64,000 nucleotides of DNA from Bacteroidaceae bacterium (lineage in GTDB: Bacteria > Bacteroidota > Bacteroidia > Bacteroidales > Bacteroidaceae). The stretch lies in assembly GCA_017535725.1 (NCBI GenBank), contig JAFXTO010000005.1, positions 1 through 64,000 of the forward strand, given 5' to 3'. Of this stretch, positions 26,260-34,815 are shown piece by piece. The position numbers and the translations under genes were made by a program. Each line of letters starts with the position of its first letter. Position 1 is the first letter of the stretch. Under the pieces are notes generated by a model, which worked only from the letters and a program-made list of their open reading frames with translations, was not told the origin of the DNA and searched no databases.

Positions 26260-26828
26260 TTTATGTTAAAAATTTGTTTTAATGCTTGATACAAACGCTG
26301 TACGGGTAATCCTACGACATTAAAGTAGGAACCCTCCACGCGTTCAACACCGATATAACCAATCCACTCCTGTACGCCGTAGGCGCCAGCTTTATCCAAG
26401 GGATGGTACGTGGTGACGTAGTGCTGGATTTCGTCTTCGTCCAGCTGGGCGAAGGTGACATCTGTGCGGCAGGAGAAAGCCACCTGCTTCTCGGTCGAGG
26501 TCAGACAGACGCCCGTAAAGACCTGATGCGTCTTACCTGAGAGTGCACGTAGCATCCGACAGGCATCGGCTTCATCCTTGGGTTTCTCCAGCACCTCGCC
26601 GTCTAACCACACAATGGTATCTGCGGTGATGAGCAGTTCGTCCGATTCGAGATTAGGAAGATACGCCTGAGCCTTCGTGCGCGAAATATAAAGAGGTATA
26701 TCGCCCTCGGTCAGATTGGGGGGATAGCTTTCGTCGATACCCGGAATCACACGCACCTCAAAATCCAGTCCGAGGCCAGCCAGCAATTCCCTGCGGCGAG
26801 GAGAGTTGGAAGCAAGTATCAGTTTCAT
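26256..26828 (-). CDS. maf: Maf-like nucleotide pyrophosphatase
   Basis: The 190-residue product opens with the signature LILASNSPRRRELLAGLGL and continues with DESYPPNLTEGDIPLYISRTKA, LLITADTIVWLDGEVLEKP and CRMLRALSGKTHQVFTGVCL, ending AYGVQEWIGYIGVERVEGSYF. Maf proteins hydrolyse non-canonical or standard nucleoside triphosphates (dTTP/UTP type for YhdE-like members) and are linked to septum control. The ATG at 26828 gives the family start; upstream residues are extra. It lies 7 bases after kdsC, a pairing seen in other Bacteroidetes. Confidence 0.94.
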   Translation of the reverse strand: MKLILASNSPRRRELLAGLGLDFEVRVIPGIDESYPPNLTEGDIPLYISRTKAQAYLPNLESDELLITADTIVWLDGEVLEKPKDEADACRMLRALSGKTHQVFTGVCLTSTEKQVAFSCRTDVTFAQLDEDEIQHYVTTYHPLDKAGAYGVQEWIGYIGVERVEGSYFNVVGLPVQRLYQALKQIFNIK

Positions 26829-26835
26829 AGTTGTA

Positions 26836-27354
26836 TTACCATCCAAATGCAGTTTTATCAGACATCCATTTTCCCTGGGCACGGAGCACTTGTTCGAGGA
26901 CGTCGCGGACACAGCCGTAACCGCCCCGCTTGTGACTGATGTAAGTGGAAATGGCCTTTATCTCTGGAGCGGCATCTGCAGGACAGACTGGGCATCCCAC
27001 CTGCTGCATGATTTCATAATCTGGTATGTCATCACCCATATAGAGCACCTCGTCGTCTTTCAGTTCGTACTTCTCTTTCAGAAGGCGATAGGTCTCGGTC
27101 TTCACGGAACAGCGTAGGAAGATATCGGGCACGCCAAGGTATTCGTAACGCTTGCGGATACTTTCAGGGCGGGCGCCGGTGATGATGGCCACATGCAAAC
27201 CTTTCATGCAGGCCAGTCGCAACGCGTAACCATCCTTGATATTCACTGTTCGAAGTGGTTCGCCCTCTGCATCTTGCGAGACGGTTTCAGCACTAAGTAC
27301 GCCGTCAACATCAAAGAGCAGGGCACGGATGCGGGTGAGATCGTAGTTAATCAT
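26836..27354 (-). CDS. kdsC: 3-deoxy-manno-octulosonate-8-phosphatase (KdsC-type HAD)
   Basis: The 172-residue C0-type HAD phosphatase has motif [11 protein letters not shown] near residue 12, [10 protein letters not shown], motif II IITGAR near 58, the lysine in [11 protein letters not shown], and motif [16 protein letters not shown] near 107. The C-terminal region [18 protein letters not shown] is the conserved KdsC tail. It would make free Kdo from Kdo-8-phosphate before activation by KdsB (also in this window). It lies in a seven-gene co-directional series. Confidence 0.92.
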   Translation of the reverse strand: MINYDLTRIRALLFDVDGVLSAETVSQDAEGEPLRTVNIKDGYALRLACMKGLHVAIITGARPESIRKRYEYLGVPDIFLRCSVKTETYRLLKEKYELKDDEVLYMGDDIPDYEIMQQVGCPVCPADAAPEIKAISTYISHKRGGYGCVRDVLEQVLRAQGKWMSDKTAFGW

Positions 27355-27388
27355 TTGTCTGGTGTGTAGATTCTATGCTTTAATTGTC

Positions 27389-28168
27389 TTATCCAAGTTC
27401 CTGAATACTGTGCGTCAGGCTATCGTAAACGGCAAGCAGCCCTGGCTGGTCGAGCAGCATGGCTCGCTGGAGACCAATGACATTATCGTCGTGGCGGATG
27501 GCTGGTCCTGTCTGAGCCTCGCGGGGAGGCAAGTCCTGGAGTTTTCGAACCGTTTCGTCTATCAAGGGCAACATAGCAGCAAACGGGATGTCTGCGGAAC
27601 GCAGGATCTCATCGGAGAGGGCAAAGCAATGGTTGGCGAAGTTGCAGGCGAAAACAGCTGCAAGATGCAGTTTTCTTCGTTCTGCCGACGTGAGATAGTG
27701 CACATTCTCGCGCGCGGAAAGACGGGTAGCCAGATTCGTAAGGACACATTCGTCTTCGTGGACGTTTGTCTCTATAAAGAAATGGACACGAGTGAAATCC
27801 ACCTGCCGCTGCTTCGAGAATGTTTGCATCGGGTAGAAGACGGCTCCACGCTCATGACCTGCCTCTCTAAACAGAGAGAGAGACATCGAACCTGCCGTAT
27901 GGGCAAAAAGTGCAGACTCCCTACCAGCATGCAGACAACGGACAACCTCTGGTAGTACGGAGTCTTTCACGCAGATGAGGTAGATGTCCGCCTCTGTCGT
28001 CGCGGCCTCCACCCTGCCCCAGCTGGCCTTGCAGCCAACTAATGCCGCCAACGACTCTGCCGAAGCCTGACTCTTGCTCCAGACTTCCACCAACTCGCAA
28101 CCAGCTTTCTGCAAGGCTGGAGCCAGATTCGTAGCCAGACGTCCTGCGCCAATAATGGAAATCTTCAT
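27389..28168 (-). CDS. Rossmann-like DUF2520 protein
   Basis: The roughly 259-residue product has an N-terminal Rossmann fold (KISIIGAGRLATNLAPAL with GxGxxxxxL) and a C-terminal helical DUF2520 domain (HLAAVFACNFANHCFAL, then TGPAIRHDDNVIGLQ near the end). The architecture resembles ketopantoate or prephenate-type dehydrogenases, but no substrate is known. The ATG at 28168 is preferred; an alternative ATG is six codons upstream (28186). It sits between a nitroreductase and kdsC, each 34 bases away. Confidence 0.87.
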   Translation of the reverse strand: MKISIIGAGRLATNLAPALQKAGCELVEVWSKSQASAESLAALVGCKASWGRVEAATTEADIYLICVKDSVLPEVVRCLHAGRESALFAHTAGSMSLSLFREAGHERGAVFYPMQTFSKQRQVDFTRVHFFIETNVHEDECVLTNLATRLSARENVHYLTSAERRKLHLAAVFACNFANHCFALSDEILRSADIPFAAMLPLIDETVRKLQDLPPREAQTGPAIRHDDNVIGLQRAMLLDQPGLLAVYDSLTHSIQELG

Positions 28169-28202
28169 CAATGTTTGTGCCTTCAAAATTTAAACTTTAG
28201 CT

Positions 28203-28736
28203 TCAAGCCTTGAAAGTTCCTACATGCACCTTTTCCCAGAGCAGTCGCTCCTCATTGAAAGGCTTGCGTTCCATGCCTTTGTGACCGACAGCCACGATGG
28301 CCACAGGCTGTAGCGAAGCAGGAATATTGAGCATTTCGCTGACGATGTTTTCCGATGGCGTTCCGTCAGGAGCTGTACGGTTGTGGATTTGTATCCAGCA
28401 GGCACCCAATCCAAGGTCTTCGGCCTGATACAGTAAAATGGTGGCCGCCACACTGGCATCTTCCACCCACACGTCACTCTCTGCTGGGTCGCCAACAACG
28501 ACCACCGCCAAGGGGGCTCCAGCGAGGAAGTCAGAACCGACGGTCTTGCAAAGCGAAAGGCGGGACAACATCTCCTTATCATCAACAACGATAAAATGCC
28601 AGGCGTGTTTGCCCTTGCTCGAAGGAGCCATCAGGGCTGATTTCAACAAAGTCTCCACTTGCTCGGGAGTCAGGGGCTCGTCCGTGAATTTACGCATGGA
28701 ACGGCGCAGACGTACGAGGTCTGAGAAGCTTTCCAT
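28203..28736 (-). CDS. Nitroreductase family protein
   Basis: The 177-residue FMN-dependent oxidoreductase has the RRSMRKFTDEPLT start, the SALMAPSSKGKHAWHFIVV segment near residue 35 (FMN contact) and AEDLGLGACWIQIHNR near 105. The C-terminal AVGHKGMERKPFNEERLLWEKVH matches a Bacteroidetes subgroup. The electron acceptor is unknown. It is first in the series down to the GH43 gene. A minus-strand box TAACTTTG (28775-28782) is the probable -7 element. Confidence 0.9.
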   Translation of the reverse strand: MESFSDLVRLRRSMRKFTDEPLTPEQVETLLKSALMAPSSKGKHAWHFIVVDDKEMLSRLSLCKTVGSDFLAGAPLAVVVVGDPAESDVWVEDASVAATILLYQAEDLGLGACWIQIHNRTAPDGTPSENIVSEMLNIPASLQPVAIVAVGHKGMERKPFNEERLLWEKVHVGTFKA

Positions 28737-28909
28737 ATTTCTTAAGTTTTAATTGTATTTTCGTTTAACGGCCGCAAAGTTAACGAAAATCTATAACTAA
28801 AGAGCATCGCAAACATAATTTATTGCTACCCTGACCCTAAATTATGTGGATTTTGAATAAATAATGATAGTTTTTATCTCAGCAGGCTAATAATCTCAGG
28901 AATTTTATC

Positions 28910-28917
28910 TAAATTTG
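28910..28917 (+). promoter_or_regulatory. -7 box immediately before the Pif1-like helicase
   Basis: TAAATTTG matches the Bacteroidetes -7 consensus, but it ends only four bases before the ATG at 28922. If used, transcription would begin at or within the first codons, giving a leaderless transcript or a start at the internal ATG 28949. A -33 TTTG at the proper spacing is not clear. Confidence 0.45.
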
Positions 28918-28921
28918 CACC

Positions 28922-31081
28922 ATGAATAGCGGAAACCAAGAACTTGAAATGGCGCGCAACTATGCGCTCTACACCCATCGGAATATCTTTCTCACCGGTA
29001 AGGCGGGCACAGGAAAGACCACTTTCTTGCGCCAGCTCCAGAAGGAATCGCGCAAGCGGATGATAGTCATAGCGCCCACGGGTGTTGCGGCTATCAATGC
29101 TGGTGGCGTGACCATTCACTCTTTTTTCCAGCTGGCTCCAGGGCTCTACCTTCCCGGTGGACAAATGGTAGCAGGACGCGACCAGCACAACCGCTACAGC
29201 TTCTCCAAACAGAAGCTGAACATCCTGCGGTCGCTGGATCTCCTCGTCATTGACGAGATATCCATGGTACGAGCCGACTTGCTCGACGCCATCGATGAGG
29301 TGCTTCGCCGTTACCAGAAACGCGACCTGCCCTTTGGAGGCGTACAATTGTTGCTCATCGGCGACCTTCAACAGCTGGCGCCCGTGGCTACAGAAGAGGA
29401 GTGGCCCATCCTCCAGCAATTTTATTCCACGCCCTATTTCTTCTCATCGCTGGCCTTACAGAAGACAGACTTTGTGTGCATCGAGCTGCGTCATGTCTAC
29501 CGCCAGCAGGACGAGCACTTTGTCCAACTGCTCAACGCTGTTCGCGATGGTCACATCAACCAAGCAACACTCCAAGCCCTGAACGACCGCTATCGCCCGA
29601 CCTTCAATCCACCTGCAGACGAGAACTGGATTACCCTGACCACACACAACCATCAGGCAGCACAGCTCAACAACCGCAAGCTCACAGAACTCGCCACCCC
29701 TCCCCACACGTTCCAAGCCACCATCAAAGGGGACTTCCCAGAACTCTCATATCCTACCGATGTACAACTCATCCTGAAGGTGGGCGCACAGGTGATGTTC
29801 TGCAAGAACGACCCCTCAGCAGCCAAGGCTTATTACAATGGACGCATCGGACGTGTTGAAGCCATCAGCGATGGAAAAGTCACAGTCCTCTGCGACTCCG
29901 ACCACATCGAAGTCACCCCACAACTATGGGAAAACACCAAGTACACCACAGACTCCTCCACAGGCATCATCCGCGAGGAAGTGGCGGGAACCTTCGCACA
30001 AATCCCCTTGCGAACTGCCTGGGCCATCACCATCCACAAGAGTCAGGGACTGACCTTCGACCGAGCTATCATCAATGCAGGACGCGCTTTTTCCCACGGA
30101 CAGGTCTACGTCGCGCTGTCCCGTTGCCGAACACTCGATGGCCTCATCCTCTCCACCCCCATTCCACCCAGCGTCATCACCACAGACCCGGACGTCATCC
30201 AATTCAACGAATACGCCCACGACCATGAGCCCACCGCATCCTCCTTCATTGCAGACCGACGCAGTTTTGTGGAAGATATTCTCTGCGACATCTTTGACTT
30301 CAAGGCCATCTCCATGCGCCTGCGCTATTTCCTTCGGCTGGCCTGCGAATACACACCTTATTTCCCTGAATACATCACAGCCGTGCAGACCGCAGCCGAA
30401 CAGACCGATGCACACCTCATGGCTGTGGGCATCAAGTTCCAAAGCCAAATCCGTGACCTTATTCCACAAGCCGACAGCTACAGCGCCAACCAACCTTTGC
30501 GTCAGCGCGTACACGCCGCCATGACCTATTACTGCAGGGAAACGGCTAACATTCTGGGCAATCTCATGGCAGACGAACTACCAGAAATTGACAACGCTCG
30601 CGGCAAGGAAATGATGACTCGCGAGTTCCAACTTCTGAAGACCGACTTCGACCAGAAAATGAATATTTATATCGCCTGCATGATCGAATTCTCCCTGGAC
30701 GCCTACTGGGACGCCAAGGCCAAAGCATCCATGACGGAGGACACCTCTTCCAATAAGAGGACCCGCAAGACCCGCACCACCAAGGGTACCTCTGCGACCA
30801 CCAAGAAGGCTACCTCGTCCGAAGTGTCTTCCACAAATTCCTCCACCTCCTCTGTCCAGAACCAGCCCCTCTATCGTGCTCTTCTCGACTGGCGTCACAC
30901 GGTCGCCGCCCAACGGCATCTACCTCCCTCATACATCATGCCCCTTAGAACCATCATCGCCCTCACTAATGAGCAGCCCCAGACCCCCGAAGCGCTCTTG
31001 GCGATTCCAGGTATCGGCGAAAAGACGATGAGAGACCACGGCCCAGACCTACTTGAAATCATCGCACGACATCGTCGTTAG
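28922..31081 (+). CDS. Pif1/RecD-like SF1B helicase with C-terminal HRDC domain
   Basis: The 719-residue product has Walker A TGKAGTGKTTFL near residue 25, motif Ia APTGVAAINAGGVTIHSFF, Walker B LLVIDEISMVRADLLD near 103, GDLQQLAPV near 143, and motif VI in HKSQGLTFDRAIIN plus YVALSRCRTLDGLIL near 395. A helical middle part follows, then a Lys/Thr/Ser-rich linker (about 605-645) and an HRDC domain (about 650-719, with LLAIPGIGEKTMRDHG). Members unwind DNA 5' to 3'. The start at 28922 fits homologues that begin just before NQELE-like residues; see the note on the promoter. Confidence 0.9.
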   Translation: MNSGNQELEMARNYALYTHRNIFLTGKAGTGKTTFLRQLQKESRKRMIVIAPTGVAAINAGGVTIHSFFQLAPGLYLPGGQMVAGRDQHNRYSFSKQKLNILRSLDLLVIDEISMVRADLLDAIDEVLRRYQKRDLPFGGVQLLLIGDLQQLAPVATEEEWPILQQFYSTPYFFSSLALQKTDFVCIELRHVYRQQDEHFVQLLNAVRDGHINQATLQALNDRYRPTFNPPADENWITLTTHNHQAAQLNNRKLTELATPPHTFQATIKGDFPELSYPTDVQLILKVGAQVMFCKNDPSAAKAYYNGRIGRVEAISDGKVTVLCDSDHIEVTPQLWENTKYTTDSSTGIIREEVAGTFAQIPLRTAWAITIHKSQGLTFDRAIINAGRAFSHGQVYVALSRCRTLDGLILSTPIPPSVITTDPDVIQFNEYAHDHEPTASSFIADRRSFVEDILCDIFDFKAISMRLRYFLRLACEYTPYFPEYITAVQTAAEQTDAHLMAVGIKFQSQIRDLIPQADSYSANQPLRQRVHAAMTYYCRETANILGNLMADELPEIDNARGKEMMTREFQLLKTDFDQKMNIYIACMIEFSLDAYWDAKAKASMTEDTSSNKRTRKTRTTKGTSATTKKATSSEVSSTNSSTSSVQNQPLYRALLDWRHTVAAQRHLPPSYIMPLRTIIALTNEQPQTPEALLAIPGIGEKTMRDHGPDLLEIIARHRR

Positions 31082-31169
31082 TCAAAAAAAAGAATCCATT
31101 CGTTGCACTCTAACAAATAACATCAAATCATAAACCTTAGGTTTTATAATAAATCTGTCTTTTGCACCC

Positions 31170-31916
31170 ATGAAACAAGCCATGCTTCTCGCCGCAGGTC
31201 TTGGTACTCGCCTTCGACCGCTCACCGACACGATGCCCAAAGCCCTTGTCCCCGTAGCCGGACAACCGTTGCTTTACCACGTCCTTCAACGCCTGAAGGC
31301 CGCAGATATCCAGCGTATCGTCATCAATGTTCACCACTTCGGAGAGCAAATCATTGAATACTTGACCAACAACAATAACTTCGGTATTGAGATACACGTC
31401 AGCGACGAACGAGGATTGCTCCTTGACACAGGAGGTGGAATCCGCCATGCAGCTCATTTTTTCGATACGTCCGAACCGGTCTTCATTCATAATGTGGACA
31501 TCCTTTCCGACCTGGACATTGCTGCTTTCTATCGTGCTTTCGAACAAGCGGGTAACATCGAGGGCGCACTGGTAGTATCCAAGCGCCACACTCCACGTCA
31601 GCTCCAATTCTCGCCTTCCACCCACCGTCTGCTCGGTTGGCAGAACACCCAAACAGGCGAACTCCGCGGCCCTATCGCCATGCAACCAGATATCACAGCC
31701 ACGCCACTCGCCTTCGCAGGCATCCATCTCATCAGCCCCAGCCTCTTCCCTCTGATGACTGATTATCCCGAGAAGTTCTCCATCATCACCTTCTACCTCA
31801 ACATCTGCGGTACCCACAACCTAATTGGCTACGAGCAGCCAGACTTCCATTTTATGGATGCCGGAAAACTCGACACACTCGCCAATGCCGCCACTTTCCT
31901 CAACGAAATCCGCTAA
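31170..31916 (+). CDS. Sugar-1-phosphate nucleotidyltransferase (MurU-like)
   Basis: The 248-residue product has the nucleotidyltransferase signature LLAAGLGTRLRPLTDTMPKA, followed by LVPVAGQPLLYHVLQRLK, VINVHHFGEQI, DTGGGIRHAAHFF and HNVDILSDLD, with the metal-binding Asp. It lacks the C-terminal left-handed helix of dTTP-glucose enzymes. The pattern resembles MurU (MurNAc-1-phosphate uridylyltransferase) or mannose-1-phosphate guanylyltransferases; the substrate is not decided by sequence. A TrmH-type gene follows 15 bases downstream. Confidence 0.87.
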   Translation: MKQAMLLAAGLGTRLRPLTDTMPKALVPVAGQPLLYHVLQRLKAADIQRIVINVHHFGEQIIEYLTNNNNFGIEIHVSDERGLLLDTGGGIRHAAHFFDTSEPVFIHNVDILSDLDIAAFYRAFEQAGNIEGALVVSKRHTPRQLQFSPSTHRLLGWQNTQTGELRGPIAMQPDITATPLAFAGIHLISPSLFPLMTDYPEKFSIITFYLNICGTHNLIGYEQPDFHFMDAGKLDTLANAATFLNEIR

Positions 31917-31931
31917 TCGTTTGTACGTTTC

Positions 31932-32747
31932 ATGTATTCCGTGATTACCAGCGCCAAAAACCCGCGCATCAAGCAACTTTTGCAGCTTCAACAGAAATCT
32001 TCCGAACGTCGTCAAACTGGTCTTTTCGTCTTAGAGGGAAAGCGCGAGTTACAGCATTGTGTGGAAGCGGGCTACGAAGTGGTAGAACTTTACATCTGCC
32101 CAGAGTTAGCAGGCGATGCACAAGCCTCCGATTACCATTGGTCCTTAGACTCTGCGAAATCGCCTTATCCTCAGCCCTCCATTTACACACTTCCTCCGGC
32201 TCTCTATGAGCGAGTGGCATATCGAGGCACCACGGAGGGAGTCATCGCGGTAGTACGAGCTCGCTCAATAGCCCTCGAAGACCTCCACCTGCCTGAGAAC
32301 CCGCTCATCATTGTGCTCGAACGCGTGGAAAAGCCAGGTAATCTTGGGGCTATCTTACGATCGGCAGATGCTGCAGCTGCCGACGCTGTCGTTGTATGCG
32401 ACCCACTCACAGACCTCTATAATCCTAACCTCATTCGAAGTTCCATCGGTGCTATCTTCACCGTACCTTGCGTCGCTACGACCAGCGTCGAATGTATCTC
32501 ATTCCTCCAGGAAAATGGAATCCAGATTCTGACCGCACAGCTCCAAGACTCCCACCCGTATTACGACACCGACATGCATTGCCCTACTGCTATCGTGATG
32601 GGAACCGAAGCCACAGGTCTCACCGACCTTTGGCGACAGGCTGCTACTGCCCATATCCGTATTCCGATGCTTGGCCGACTAGACTCACTTAACGTCAGCG
32701 TTTCCACGGCTATTCTTCTTTTCGAGGCCGTTAGACAAAGACAATAG
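31932..32747 (+). CDS. TrmH/SpoU family RNA 2'-O-methyltransferase
   Basis: The 271-residue product has an N-terminal substrate-binding domain (ITSAKNPRIKQLLQL, then GLFVLEGKREL) and a C-terminal SPOUT knot domain with motif 1 LERVEKPGNLGAILRSADA near 131, motif 2 IVMGTEATGLTDLW near 218 and motif 3 RIPMLGRLDSLNVSVSTAI near 242. This matches the 23S rRNA/tRNA ribose methylase family that uses S-adenosylmethionine. The target nucleotide is unknown. A strong terminator follows at 32797. Confidence 0.93.
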   Translation: MYSVITSAKNPRIKQLLQLQQKSSERRQTGLFVLEGKRELQHCVEAGYEVVELYICPELAGDAQASDYHWSLDSAKSPYPQPSIYTLPPALYERVAYRGTTEGVIAVVRARSIALEDLHLPENPLIIVLERVEKPGNLGAILRSADAAAADAVVVCDPLTDLYNPNLIRSSIGAIFTVPCVATTSVECISFLQENGIQILTAQLQDSHPYYDTDMHCPTAIVMGTEATGLTDLWRQAATAHIRIPMLGRLDSLNVSVSTAILLFEAVRQRQ

Positions 32748-32796
32748 CTAAGAAAGCACCATAAGAAAGCGCGACTTGCAGACAAGTGAAAAAAAG

Positions 32797-32830
32797 AGGA
32801 ATGTCATCGAGTAAGATGGCATTCCTGTTT
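32797..32830 (+). terminator. Terminator after TrmH-type gene
   Basis: An 11-pair stem (AGGAATGTCAT at 32797-32807 with ATGGCATTCCT at 32816-32826, one G-T pair) has an eight-base loop and is followed by GTTTGT. The A run just upstream makes it also usable on the minus strand for the DUF3127 gene that ends at 32914. Confidence 0.7.
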
Positions 32831-32913
32831 GTAATAGACTAACCAATAAATAAATGACTAACCGATAAATAAAATAGGTTCGCGCCCGCACATAAGCAGG
32901 CGCAAACAATTAT

Positions 32914-33375
32914 TCAAAAGGGAAGGTCGTCGGAGCTCTCTCCAGGGAAGGCAGGTGTGAGGGTCGTGGGTTCAGGCTGGGCGGGAGCCTCAGGCTGGAC
33001 GGCGGCTACAGGAGCTGCGGATGTCGGTGGGAAAGGTGCTACAGGCTGAGCTGCCGTATCAAATCCAGGTGCAGGTCCGGCAGGAGCAACGGGTGCATTG
33101 GGATCGTATGGCTGTACACGCCATGCACGAATACTATTATACCACCGACCCTGATAGTCATGGGCATCGATATCAAAGCTAACGGTCAGCAACTGCCCCA
33201 CCTGTACATTGAAAAGCTGTATCTTGTCGGCTCCGAAAACTTCGAAGGCACACTTCTTGGGATACTGTTCCATGGTTTCGATGACGTAGGTTGCTACTTT
33301 CCATTCCGTACCAGTGCGCTGTGAGACTCCCCCACGCTCGGGCAGAACGGCAATAATCTTTCCAGAAATTTCCAT
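32914..33375 (-). CDS. DUF3127 protein with SSB-like acidic tail
   Basis: The 153-residue product has an N-terminal DUF3127 domain (MEISGKIIAVLPERGGVSQ, then TEWKVATYVIETMEQYPKKC, FEVFGADKI and a VSFDIDAHDYQGRWYNSIRAW core), which has the look of an OB fold. A Pro/Ala-rich linker of about 45 residues follows, and the protein ends SSDDLPF. Bacteroidetes SSB proteins end in the same acidic-hydrophobic DDLPF peptide that recruits partners. The protein is therefore plausibly an SSB paralogue; DNA binding is inference. It is divergent from dnaN. The ATG at 33375 is used; a TACATTTG box is at 33428-33435 on this strand. Confidence 0.85.
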   Translation of the reverse strand: MEISGKIIAVLPERGGVSQRTGTEWKVATYVIETMEQYPKKCAFEVFGADKIQLFNVQVGQLLTVSFDIDAHDYQGRWYNSIRAWRVQPYDPNAPVAPAGPAPGFDTAAQPVAPFPPTSAAPVAAVQPEAPAQPEPTTLTPAFPGESSDDLPF

Positions 33376-33474
33376 ATTTTTATTCTTTTTGGAGGTTAAT
33401 AAATGCGTTTTTGTGCGAAAAGCGATGCAAATGTAAGACTTTCCCGTCGCTTTTGCTAATTTTAAGAAGAAAAT

Positions 33475-33506
33475 TTTGTGTGCGTGACCGAAAAACGCTA
33501 TCTTTG
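33475..33506 (+). promoter_or_regulatory. Bacteroidetes-type promoter of dnaN
   Basis: TTTG at 33475-33478 and TATCTTTG at 33499-33506 are separated by exactly 20 bases. Transcription would start near 33513, giving a 5' leader of about 57 bases before the dnaN ATG at 33570. Confidence 0.75.
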
Positions 33507-33569
33507 CTCGGTTTTTTAAGACCAAGAGTGACAAAAACGCCGATAAGCAACAACAAAAAAACATACGTA

Positions 33570-34694
33570 ATGAAACTGAAAGTATCCAGCGCGGCTCTCT
33601 TTAGCCGCCTTACCGCCATCAACCGTGTGCTCAACAGCAAGAACTCGCTACCCATTCTGGACTGCTATCTTTTCGAGACGCGCGAACAACAGATGTTCAT
33701 CACCGCATCAGACAGCGAGACGACCCTTGTGACCACCGTGGAACTCATCGAAAGCAGTGAAGACAGCCGATTCTGCATCAAGGCCAAGACCATTCAGGAC
33801 TCCTTGAAAGAAATCTCCGATCAGCCCATCACCCTGGACTTGAACCTGGACACTATGGAGATTCGCGGCGAATACCAGAATGGCTCGTTCAACATTATGG
33901 GCGAACGTGCAGACCAATACCCTGCCCCACACTCCATGGGTGAAGAGATTTGTGAGTTCACATTGCGACAGAGCGAACTGCTTTCAGGCATCAACCAAAC
34001 GCTTTTCGCTACAGCAGATGACGAGATTCGTCCTGTGATGACGGGTATCTATTTCGACTTCACGCCAGAGAATCTAATCTTCGTGGGTACTGATGGTCGC
34101 AAGCTCGTACGCAAAAAGATTACCTCTGTACACAGCGAGAACCAGATGGGATTCATCCTGCCCAAAAAACCTGCCACCATTCTGCGTTCGATACTGAGCA
34201 AGGGTGACGGCGAAATCAAACTGACATTTAACGACAAGCAGGCACAGCTCACAGGTCAGGACTTCACCCTGACGTGCAGCCTCATCAACGGACGCTATCC
34301 AAATTACAACAGCGTTATTCCCCAAAACAACCCATATCTTGCACGTATTGACCGCGCAGCACTGGTATCAGCGTTGAAGCGTGTGCTGGTCTTCTGCGAC
34401 CAAAGCAGCGCGCTGGTGAAGATGTCTTTCAGTCCCAGCAAACTCACCGTCAGCGGTCAGGATGTAAACTACTCGACCTCCGCCGAAGAGCGCATCGTCT
34501 GTGAGTACGATTCACCCAAGATGAACATTGGATTCAAGGGTACTCTGCTTTTGGACATTCTCGGAAACATCGAGAGCGAAGAAGTCGTGTTCCAACTCGC
34601 CGATCCGGGTCGAGCTGGACTCATCACCCCTGCTGAACAGAAGGAGGGAGAAGACATTCTCATGCTGCTCATGCCCATGATGCTGAATGACTAA
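33570..34694 (+). CDS. dnaN: DNA polymerase III beta sliding clamp
   Basis: The 374-residue product has the three-domain clamp layout. It begins MKLKVSSAALFSRLTAINRVL and includes SLPILDCYLFE, FNIMGERADQYP, VGTDGRKLVRKKI in the middle domain, and the end ITPAEQKEGEDILMLLMPMML, with the typical PM tail. The clamp forms a ring around DNA and tethers polymerase III. The ATG at 33570 follows the promoter at 33475-33506; the longer upstream frame is not coding. Next is an exonuclease gene, so replication functions cluster here. Confidence 0.97.
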   Translation: MKLKVSSAALFSRLTAINRVLNSKNSLPILDCYLFETREQQMFITASDSETTLVTTVELIESSEDSRFCIKAKTIQDSLKEISDQPITLDLNLDTMEIRGEYQNGSFNIMGERADQYPAPHSMGEEICEFTLRQSELLSGINQTLFATADDEIRPVMTGIYFDFTPENLIFVGTDGRKLVRKKITSVHSENQMGFILPKKPATILRSILSKGDGEIKLTFNDKQAQLTGQDFTLTCSLINGRYPNYNSVIPQNNPYLARIDRAALVSALKRVLVFCDQSSALVKMSFSPSKLTVSGQDVNYSTSAEERIVCEYDSPKMNIGFKGTLLLDILGNIESEEVVFQLADPGRAGLITPAEQKEGEDILMLLMPMMLND

Positions 34695-34741
34695 TCACCC
34701 TACTCGCAGAAACAACCAAGACATTCTTAAATAAACCTATG

Positions 34742-34782
34742 GGCACGGATTGCACACAAACTGTAAAGGGGCAATCCGTGCC
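34742..34782. repeat. Stable hairpin between dnaN and exonuclease
   Basis: GGCACGGATTGC (34742-34753) pairs perfectly with GCAATCCGTGCC (34771-34782) across a 17-base loop. There is no T run, so it is probably a REP-like palindrome or an RNA-stability element rather than a terminator. Confidence 0.75.
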
Positions 34783-34815
34783 TACTTAACAATAAAAACA
34801 AAAATAGACAAAGAG

